Shown here: piece after piece, positions 1 to 4,331 of the stretch
How positions within the stretch are numbered: the first letter of the stretch is position 1
Layout: each line of letters starts with the position of its first letter
NCBI GenBank assembly: GCA_035631115.1
Contig: DASQJJ010000052.1
Location: 1 to 8,792 of the forward strand
Reading direction: 5' to 3'
Source of the DNA: DASQJJ01 sp035631115
Lineage (GTDB): Bacteria > Patescibacteriota > Microgenomatia > Levybacterales > UBA12049
DNA: 8,792 bases
Translations under genes and position numbers: made by a program
Notes under the pieces: model-generated
The model's input: the letters and a program-made list of their open reading frames with translations, nothing else
The model's database searches: none
Told to the model about the DNA's origin: nothing

Positions 1-1040
1 AATTTGTTCCAAGTAATAAAGATATCTACATTTCTGCATCTCAAATTCGTCGATTTATGCTGAGAGCAGGGGATAAGGTAGGAGGAGTTGCCAGACCACC
101 AAAAGACAACGAGCGCTATTATGGTCTTCTTAAAGTAGAAACAGTCAATGGCAGACCAGCAGACGAGGCATCCAAAAGACCATGGTTTGACGACCTCACT
201 CCTGTATACCCAAATAAGCAGATTGTCCTGGCCTCTGGTAAGACCCCAATGTCGACAAGAATTATAGACTTGGTTGCGCCTATTGGATTTGGTCAGAGGG
301 GCATGATTGTCTCGCCTCCAAAAGCAGGAAAGACAACTATTATTAAAGAAATTGCTGCAGGAATTAGTGCAAATTACCCAGACGTGCACCTTATGGCTGC
401 ACTTATTGCCGAGCGTCCTGAAGAAGTCACAGACATTGCCACATCGGTAAAAGGAGAAGTGGTTGCATCTAATTTTGACGAGTCGCCAGAAAATCAAATT
501 CGTGTTGCAGAAATTGCATTAGAGCGGGCAAAGAGACTTGTGGAAGAGGGGAAAGATGTCGTTATTTTACTGGATAGTATTACGCGTCTTGCGCGGGCAT
601 ACAATTTAGGTGTGTCACCAAGTGGCCGCACACTCTCTGGAGGCTTTGACCCAGCAGCACTTTTCCCAGCAAAGAAATTCTTTGGAGCAGCACGAAATTG
701 CCAAGAAGGGGGAAGTCTTACCATAATTGGTACCGCCCTTATCGAGACAGGCAGTAGAATGGACGACTTAATTTATGAAGAATTTAAAGGTACAGGAAAT
801 ATGGAATTGCATTTAGTGCGTAATTTGGCAGAAAGAAGAGTCTTCCCAGCAATAGATGTTGCAAAAAGTGGAACTCGAGAAGAAGCAAGAATTTTGTCCG
901 AAGATACCCTTAAGCAGACAGTTACCTTACATAGAATGTTGGATATGTTGTCTCCAGAAGAGCGTACAGAACGTCTTATCGAGCAACTTTCTAAAAGTGA
1001 TACCAATGCAGATTTCCTCAAGACACTAAAGGTAGCGTAA
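1..1040 (+). CDS. rho: Transcription termination factor Rho (5'-truncated by window edge)
   Basis: Rho is the hexameric RNA-dependent ATPase/translocase that ends transcription of untranslated RNA. The reading frame is already open from base 3 and encodes DIYISASQIRRF, matching the RNA-binding-domain entry of Rho, so the gene begins left of the window and the ATG at 57 is internal. Visible features are the primary RNA-site segment (RPPKDNERYYGLLKV), the P-loop PPKAGKT (bases 315-335), the catalytic Glu in AERPEEVT, Walker B with DSITRLARAYN (Asp codon 573-575), the Q-loop region ending SGGFD, and the R-loop/arginine-finger region (KGTGNMELHL, ERRVFPAID, SGTREE). Equivalents of E. coli K181, K184, E211, R212, D265, R269, R353 and R366 are all present. 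Two differences from E. coli are Ala for D210 and Arg for K326. The gene ends with TAA. No terminator hairpin follows; the next gene's promoter starts 13 nt later. The family call is certain. Confidence 0.97.
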   Translation, partial: FVPSNKDIYISASQIRRFMLRAGDKVGGVARPPKDNERYYGLLKVETVNGRPADEASKRPWFDDLTPVYPNKQIVLASGKTPMSTRIIDLVAPIGFGQRGMIVSPPKAGKTTIIKEIAAGISANYPDVHLMAALIAERPEEVTDIATSVKGEVVASNFDESPENQIRVAEIALERAKRLVEEGKDVVILLDSITRLARAYNLGVSPSGRTLSGGFDPAALFPAKKFFGAARNCQEGGSLTIIGTALIETGSRMDDLIYEEFKGTGNMELHLVRNLAERRVFPAIDVAKSGTREEARILSEDTLKQTVTLHRMLDMLSPEERTERLIEQLSKSDTNADFLKTLKVA

Positions 1041-1052
1041 AAACTTTTCCTC

Positions 1053-1081
1053 TTGAATTTTCGTTCAAAGTATAGTACTAT
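1053..1081 (+). promoter_or_regulatory. Promoter for the 93-aa gene, predicted leaderless
   Basis: -35 TTGAAT (1053-1058), 17-nt spacer, -10 TACTAT (1076-1081). The ATG at 1088 lies 6 nt after the -10 box, which is where transcription would start, so the mRNA should begin at or next to the start codon. No separate ribosome-binding site with normal spacing is present. Confidence 0.6.
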
Positions 1082-1087
1082 AGGGAT

Positions 1088-1369
1088 ATGGTAAAAGGAG
1101 CTCATCCATCTTTATACATTTCAGACGAGGGTCTAGCAGCATTAGTGACCTATAAAGATGTTAATATGGTTGTACAAAGGCAAGGAGAGGATGCTTCTCC
1201 TGAATCTTTACAAGGCAATCAAGATGCATTGATTCATGCAATTTTTACGGTTAAAAGAGATAACCCAAGACGCGGTGTTAGTGTTCTTGATGCAATGGAT
1301 CTAGTTGGTGCAGTCCCAAGGTTGAATAGAAGAATTCTCAAAGAAGAACAGCGTCGTCGCGGACAATAA
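1088..1369 (+). CDS. Small protein of unknown function (93 aa)
   Basis: I do not recognise this protein. It is predicted soluble, with no signal peptide or membrane segment. The N-terminal half (KGAHPSLYISDEGLAALVTY) looks mixed alpha/beta. The C-terminal third is helical and strongly basic, ending with LNRRILKEEQRRRGQ, which would suit nucleic-acid or ribosome contact; that is inference. The ATG at 1088 is favoured because a good promoter places the transcription start on it. The gene lies alone between rho and the M23 peptidase gene, 47 nt after rho and 62 nt before the next start, each with its own promoter. A translated database search would show whether it is a conserved lineage-specific family. 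That it is a real gene is likely but not proven. Confidence 0.65.
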   Translation: MVKGAHPSLYISDEGLAALVTYKDVNMVVQRQGEDASPESLQGNQDALIHAIFTVKRDNPRRGVSVLDAMDLVGAVPRLNRRILKEEQRRRGQ

Positions 1370-1380
1370 GCCTTCTTAAT

Positions 1381-1409
1381 TTGACTCCCATAGCCTCTTT
1401 TGATAGGAT
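1381..1409 (+). promoter_or_regulatory. Promoter for the LysM/M23 peptidase gene
   Basis: -35 TTGACT (1381-1386), 17-nt spacer, -10 TAGGAT (1404-1409). The expected start is near 1416, giving a leader of about 16 nt before the ATG at 1432. No Shine-Dalgarno sequence is visible in this leader. Confidence 0.55.
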
Positions 1410-1431
1410 ACAAAGACCCCGGACGTAATAT

Positions 1432-2556
1432 ATGAGACTACTCAAACGATTCTTTCATGGACTAACTTTGTATATAAAGCTCATTGGCGAATTCTGTGTG
1501 TTTCTCTCCTCTTACCTTCGGATACATCTTGTGGGACTTATTACTATTTTGGAAGCGGGAAAGAATATTTTAGTACGATTTTTCCAAATGAAAAGAGGCC
1601 GCTATACCCGGCCTTTTTTGCATATTTCAACCATTATGGTGTTGGGAATTGGTATTATGGTTGCTCCACTTCTTGCAGACACATTCCCACTTTTTGCAGG
1701 AAGTGCATCTGCATTGGATAAAACTCCTTCCCCCAATGCAAAAGAGCAATCAATTGCTGTGGATACCAATGTATTTCAGACACAAGTTTCTTCTCAGCTT
1801 CGAAGCAAAATTATTGATTATACAGTGGAAAAAGGAGATACTGTCTCGTCAATTGCGCAAAAATTTGGGATTTCTGAAGACACCATTAAATGGGCCAACG
1901 ACCTCAACGATGATTCTTTGTCTGTTGGAGATACGTTAAAAATTTTACCTGTATCGGGTATTGCATATAAAGTGCAGTCTGGGGATACGGTGTATTCTAT
2001 TGCTAAAAAATTAGCCACTGATGCACAGAAAATTGTTGATTTTCCTTTTAATGATTTTGCCAATCCAGAGACATTCTCTTTGGTTACTGGACAGACTCTT
2101 ATTGTCCCAGATGGTGTGCAGCCATCTGCGCAGCCATCCACCTATACTGCACCTGTATATGCGTCTGTGCCGGAATATTCTGGAGAGCAGTCTGGTGGCT
2201 TTATTTGGCCAATTCGAGGACTTCTTACTCAGTACTTCTCCTTGTATCACACAGGACTTGATATAGCCGGTCCTGCTGGGACACCAATTTATGCAGCAAA
2301 AGCAGGTGCAGTGGATGAAGCGTCCTGTGGGTGGAATTATGGCTATGGATGTCATGTAATGTTGAGTAATGGTGGGGGATATGAGACCATGTATGCACAT
2401 ATGGTACAACAGCCGAGTGTGTCTGTAGGGCAGACAGTAAGTCAGGGACAACTTATTGGATACAGAGGGAGTACGGGGAGATCCACAGGTAATCATACTC
2501 ATTTTGAAATCCGCGTTGGCGGACACGTAGTAAATCCACTGCCATACCTGCCGTAG
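1432..2556 (+). CDS. Membrane-anchored LysM-LysM-M23 peptidoglycan endopeptidase
   Basis: A 374-aa cell-wall hydrolase of the M23 (LytM/lysostaphin-type) zinc metallopeptidase family, expected to cut peptide cross-bridges of peptidoglycan outside the membrane. The N-terminus has an amphipathic/hydrophobic stretch (about residues 5-50), then basic KRGRYTRP and a clear transmembrane or signal segment (about 63-83). Two LysM domains follow (about 129-173 and 179-226; YTVEKGDT and YKVQSGDT openings), then a Ser/Pro/Thr-rich linker. The M23 domain (about 256-374) has zinc ligands H273 and D277 in HTGLD and H357 in HTHFE, with H323 (YAHM) and H355 as likely catalytic residues. Cys299 and Cys307 could form a disulfide. 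All key residues are present, so it should be active. M53 is a possible alternative start; the upstream part is kept because the promoter sits just before 1432. A terminator-like hairpin lies within codons 54-63. Confidence 0.93.
   Translation: MRLLKRFFHGLTLYIKLIGEFCVFLSSYLRIHLVGLITILEAGKNILVRFFQMKRGRYTRPFLHISTIMVLGIGIMVAPLLADTFPLFAGSASALDKTPSPNAKEQSIAVDTNVFQTQVSSQLRSKIIDYTVEKGDTVSSIAQKFGISEDTIKWANDLNDDSLSVGDTLKILPVSGIAYKVQSGDTVYSIAKKLATDAQKIVDFPFNDFANPETFSLVTGQTLIVPDGVQPSAQPSTYTAPVYASVPEYSGEQSGGFIWPIRGLLTQYFSLYHTGLDIAGPAGTPIYAAKAGAVDEASCGWNYGYGCHVMLSNGGGYETMYAHMVQQPSVSVGQTVSQGQLIGYRGSTGRSTGNHTHFEIRVGGHVVNPLPYLP
1591..1619 (+). terminator. Intrinsic-terminator-like hairpin inside the M23 coding sequence
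   Basis: Stem 1591-1601 pairs with 1609-1619: 11 bp, with core AGGCCG/CGGCCT, one G-T wobble and A-T pairs at the base. The loop is CTATACC (1602-1608). The descending arm ends in six Ts (1614-1619), the canonical form of a factor-independent terminator. It sits about 160 nt into the reading frame. Whether it acts as an attenuator or is neutralised by translating ribosomes cannot be seen from sequence. Confidence 0.6.
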
Positions 2557-2562
2557 TATTAT

Positions 2563-2640
2563 GTAGTAAGTAGTATGTATTAAGTATTCTTCAAGTTAAA
2601 TCCTCTTTATACATAATACGTAATACTTTATACTTACTAC
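2563..2640. repeat. Imperfect inverted repeat between the M23 gene and tRNA-Ala(CGC)
   Basis: Arms 2563-2588 and 2615-2640 match at 22 of 26 positions as reverse complements, starting with the perfect outer pair GTAGTAAGTA/TACTTACTAC. A 26-nt spacer separates them. Both arms are built from TAGTA/GTATT-like micro-repeats. The right arm contains the predicted promoter of the following tRNA. It could serve as a weak terminator for the M23 transcript or be a degenerate palindromic repeat element. Confidence 0.6.
2606..2634 (+). promoter_or_regulatory. Promoter for tRNA-Ala(CGC)
   Basis: -35 TTTATA (2606-2611), 17-nt spacer, -10 TATACT (2629-2634). The predicted start is near 2641, six bases before the mature tRNA 5' end. 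It overlaps the right arm of the inverted repeat. Confidence 0.5.
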
Positions 2641-2646
2641 TGATTT

Positions 2647-2717
2647 GGGCCTATGGTATAACGGTAGAACACAGCATTCGCATTGCTGAGATCCGGGTTC
2701 AATTCCCGGTAGGTCCA
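2647..2717 (+). tRNA. tRNA-Ala (anticodon CGC)
   Basis: A full cloverleaf of 71 nt. The acceptor GGGCCTA pairs with TAGGTCC and carries the G3-U70 wobble (2649/2714) that identifies tRNA-Ala. The anticodon stem is CAGCA/TGCTG with loop TTCGCAT, giving anticodon CGC (2679-2681), which reads GCG. The T arm is CCGGG/CCCGG with normal loop TTCAATT, the variable region is 4 nt and the discriminator is A. CCA is not encoded. The D stem is weak: G10-C25 and T11-A24 pair, A12 faces A23, and T13-G22 is a wobble. Confidence 0.92.
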
Positions 2718-2738
2718 CAGTAATATCTTCTTTACTTC

Positions 2739-2767
2739 TTGCACATGTAATAGTTCTGCAGTACGAT
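2739..2767 (+). promoter_or_regulatory. Possible promoter for the HTH gene, predicted leaderless
   Basis: -35 TTGCAC (2739-2744), 17-nt spacer, -10 TACGAT (2762-2767). The ATG at 2774 is 6 nt after the -10 box, the same geometry as at the 93-aa gene. The hexamers are weaker here (3 and 4 of 6 matches to consensus), so the call rests partly on spacing. Confidence 0.4.
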
Positions 2768-2773
2768 AAAAGT

Positions 2774-3475
2774 ATGAGAAAATATTCAGATGAGACAATA
2801 GGTGAGGCTAAGAAGTTAAGAGCTTTGGGTAAAACATATCAAGAAATTCGCCTAGAATTAAATATGAAAATACCCAAAAGCACACTTTCTGAATGGTGTA
2901 GTAAAATTACTCTTCCACCTGAGTATGTAGAAAAGATTATTGAGCTCAATAAGATTAATACAAATAAAGCAAGAGTAGTTGCTTTGGTTGTAAATAAGGT
3001 TAAAAGAGAGAAGTTTTTGGAAGAAATTAATAATAATAACTTACCAATTTCCTTACGTATTGAGGATAAAGAGATAGCAAAAATTGCCCTTGCAATGCTT
3101 TGCTTAGGCGAAGCTTCTAAATCGTCTAGTGGTTCATCGAGCTTTTATCTGGGAAATTCAGACCCAAAGATTATTAGAATCTTTCTAGAGTTACTAAAAC
3201 AATGTTTTCCATTTAACCCAGAAAAGGTCCGTGCGACAATTCAATGTCGGGCAGATCAAGATTTGCGCATGCTTGAGCAATTCTGGATTACGAGTACAAG
3301 AATTCCTAAAAGGTTATTTTACAAGCCTCAGATTGATCCAAGAACGATAGGAAAGCCAACAAAAAAGAAAAATTACAAAGGTGTTTTACGCATAGATTAC
3401 CTTGATAGTAAGGTATGGCTAGAGCTGGAATCTTTAGCAGAATTAATCTATAATCAATTATCCTTGGGCCTGTAG
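2774..3475 (+). CDS. HTH protein with LAGLIDADG/WhiA-like C-terminal domain
   Basis: A 233-aa predicted DNA-binding protein. Residues about 5-45 form a helix-turn-helix of the resolvase/homeodomain-like kind (AKKLRALGKTYQEI ... IPKSTLSEWC). A basic linker follows. Residues about 98-225 (IAKIALAMLCLGEASKS, FYLGNSDPKIIRIFLELL, EQFWITSTRIPKRLFYKP, YKGVLRIDYLDSKVWLELE) resemble the single-motif LAGLIDADG-fold proteins common in CPR genomes, where the motif reads roughly ALYWGEGSK. Here it is ALAMLCLGEASK with E113 retained, so nuclease activity is uncertain and a regulatory role is possible. The last three codons and the TAG lie inside the next tRNA gene, and a TATAAT box for that tRNA overlaps codons 226-227. 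The gene sits between two tRNA-Ala genes, a setting that suits a mobile or homing history. The gene call is solid; the domain call is from pattern memory. Confidence 0.8.
   Translation: MRKYSDETIGEAKKLRALGKTYQEIRLELNMKIPKSTLSEWCSKITLPPEYVEKIIELNKINTNKARVVALVVNKVKREKFLEEINNNNLPISLRIEDKEIAKIALAMLCLGEASKSSSGSSSFYLGNSDPKIIRIFLELLKQCFPFNPEKVRATIQCRADQDLRMLEQFWITSTRIPKRLFYKPQIDPRTIGKPTKKKNYKGVLRIDYLDSKVWLELESLAELIYNQLSLGL
3449..3454 (+). promoter_or_regulatory. -10 element (TATAAT) for tRNA-Ala(GGC) inside the HTH gene
   Basis: A perfect TATAAT at 3449-3454, 11 nt before the mature tRNA 5' end (3466). It is also read as Tyr-Asn codons of the HTH gene. The -35 region is poor (TGGAAT at 3426-3431 with a 17-nt spacer). 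It would let the tRNA be made independently of the overlapping mRNA. Confidence 0.45.
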
Positions 3476-3538
3476 CGTAATGGTTATCGCGTGACTATGG
3501 CATAGTCAAGACTAGGGGTCCGATTCCCCTCAGGTCCA
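3466..3538 (+). tRNA. tRNA-Ala (anticodon GGC)
   Basis: A 73-nt cloverleaf. The acceptor GGGCCTG pairs with CAGGTCC and contains the alanine identity pair G3-U70 (3468/3535). The anticodon stem is TGACT/AGTCA with loop ATGGCAT, giving anticodon GGC (3499-3501), which reads GCC and GCU. The A32-U38 pair typical of tRNA-Ala(GGC) is present. The D stem has three pairs (GCG/CGC). The T stem is AGGGG/CCCCT, but its loop is TCCGATT, with C instead of the near-invariant U at position 55. The discriminator is A and no CCA is encoded. Its first 10 bases overlap the 3' end of the HTH gene. Confidence 0.92.
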
Positions 3539-3544
3539 CTGAAT

Positions 3545-3573
3545 TTGACAAGTAATAACTTATAGTTTATACT
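3545..3573 (+). promoter_or_regulatory. Strong promoter for the 80-aa gene, predicted leaderless or near-leaderless
   Basis: TTGACA (3545-3550), 17-nt spacer, TATACT (3568-3573): an almost ideal sigma70 promoter. It starts 7 nt after the tRNA. The ATG at 3584 is 10 nt past the -10 box, leaving a leader of only about 3-4 nt. Confidence 0.75.
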
Positions 3574-3583
3574 TATTTCTTCT

Positions 3584-3826
3584 ATGACTGAATTGCCAAT
3601 AAGGACAGGAGAAAGGTATGAAAAAAATTCTCTCATAAACCGTAGAGACAATATTCGTGTTAAGCCTGGTTCTATAGCTGTTGTTAGAAGTGTTAGAAGA
3701 AATAGTACAGAACCTGGAGATGCATTTGTAGACTATCGTGTTGAAGGAATGAACCTAAGTCTTCCAGAAAGTTTCTTTGCAACATTTTTTGATGGTCCAC
3801 TTACAGAAAGGAAATCATCCCGATAA
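3584..3826 (+). CDS. Small protein of unknown function (80 aa)
   Basis: I do not recognise this protein. The middle (NIRVKPGSIAVVRSVRRN ... GDAFVDYRVEGMNLSLPESFF) alternates hydrophobic residues with turns, suggesting a small beta-rich domain. There is no signal peptide, membrane segment or cysteine. Both termini are charged, and the protein has many Arg and Lys residues. The start is supported by the near-consensus promoter whose transcript would begin 3-4 nt before the ATG; there is no Shine-Dalgarno sequence. It sits between tRNA-Ala(GGC) and the zinc-ribbon gene, and only 9 nt separate its stop from that gene's -35 box, so the two are probably separate transcription units with possible read-through. 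The strength of the promoter suggests an abundant product; that is inference. Confidence 0.65.
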   Translation: MTELPIRTGERYEKNSLINRRDNIRVKPGSIAVVRSVRRNSTEPGDAFVDYRVEGMNLSLPESFFATFFDGPLTERKSSR

Positions 3827-3835
3827 ACTCATTTC

Positions 3836-3864
3836 TTGCTTGCTTTTCGTATTTCTGCTATACT
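3836..3864 (+). promoter_or_regulatory. Promoter for the zinc-ribbon gene
   Basis: -35 TTGCTT (3836-3841), 17-nt spacer, -10 TATACT (3859-3864). The start is expected near 3871, giving a leader of about 91 nt, much longer than for the other plus-strand genes here. Confidence 0.6.
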
Positions 3865-3886
3865 ATACACAGTGAATTTCTCCAAG

Positions 3887-3956
3887 AGTCACCTTTTCCA
3901 TTAAGAAGTAGGAACAGTTGGAAATAAACAACAATAAATTCAGAATGGAGGTGACT
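3887..3956 (+). promoter_or_regulatory. Leader able to sequester the Shine-Dalgarno sequence of the zinc-ribbon gene
   Basis: AGTCACCT (3887-3894) is the perfect reverse complement of AGGTGACT (3949-3956), which contains most of the strong ribosome-binding site GGAGGTGA (3947-3954) of the gene starting at 3962. Two further T-G wobbles (3895-3896 with 3947-3948) extend the helix to 10 bp, closing a 50-nt loop. A competing inner pairing TTTCC (3895-3899) with GGAAA (3920-3924) is possible. This is the only gene in the window with a canonical Shine-Dalgarno sequence. Confidence 0.5.
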
Positions 3957-3961
3957 ACTAC

Positions 3962-4261
3962 ATGCAAGATCAAACATTAACCTGCGCAGATTGCGGTAAG
4001 CAATTTACTTGGACAGCGTCCGAGCAAGAATTTTACCAGCAAAAAGGCTTTACCAACCCACCAAAACGATGTCCAGACTGTCGAGCAGCTAAAAAGGCTC
4101 GAATGGGAGATAATCGAGGAGGCGGATTTGGCGGAGGCCAACGACAAATGTACGAAATAACTTGTGCTAATTGTGGCAAAAAGGATTCAGTTCCTTTCCA
4201 ACCACGAGGTGACAAGCCAGTACTTTGCCGAGACTGCTTTAGACAGCAAAAAGGCGCCTAA
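3962..4261 (+). CDS. Double zinc-ribbon protein (zf-trcl type plus CxxC-x17-CxxC domain)
   Basis: A 99-aa protein with two four-cysteine zinc sites. The first, C8-C11 and C37-C40 (TCADCGKQFTWTASEQEFY ... PKRCPDCR), matches the 'probable zinc-ribbon' family. The second, C68-C71 and C89-C92 with exactly 17 residues between the pairs, matches the CxxC-x17-CxxC domain frequent in CPR bacteria. They are joined by a Gly/Arg-rich linker (about 49-62, NRGGGFGGGQR), reminiscent of RGG-type RNA-binding linkers. The function is not established; nucleic-acid binding or a role with the translation machinery is inference. It is preceded by a strong GGAGGTGA ribosome-binding site and a folded leader, and followed by a terminator, so it is monocistronic. 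Family assignment is confident. Confidence 0.92.
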   Translation: MQDQTLTCADCGKQFTWTASEQEFYQQKGFTNPPKRCPDCRAAKKARMGDNRGGGFGGGQRQMYEITCANCGKKDSVPFQPRGDKPVLCRDCFRQQKGA

Positions 4262-4267
4262 CAAATT

Positions 4268-4319
4268 ATCCAACCAGCAAGGTCATCTATTTTGAAAAAC
4301 TCCAGGGGTTGGATTTTTT
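4268..4319 (+). terminator. Likely intrinsic terminator of the zinc-ribbon gene
   Basis: ATCCAACC (4268-4275) and GGTTGGAT (4307-4314) form a perfect 8-bp stem followed by a run of six Ts (4314-4319). The loop is long (31 nt). A tighter alternative hairpin TCCA-GGGGT-TGGA (4301-4313) abuts the same T-run. It lies in the 70-nt gap between convergent genes and may also serve the minus-strand transcript. Confidence 0.5.
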
Positions 4320-4331
4320 GTGGGAAAGTTG

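Noticed and set aside
57..59. ATG at 57 as the start of rho
   Set aside because: The frame is open from base 3 and encodes typical Rho residues before this Met, so the gene continues upstream of the window.
2011..2526. Long minus-strand open frame (171 codons) opposite the M23 gene
   Set aside because: It is a shadow of the M23 gene, whose LysM and HxH motifs are unambiguous; its translation is low-complexity and has no recognisable features.
2647..3538. Pair of tRNA genes as att sites of an integrated element
   Set aside because: The shared 8-mers are explained by common tRNA-Ala acceptor sequence, and no integrase gene is present; only a weaker homing-type hypothesis is kept.
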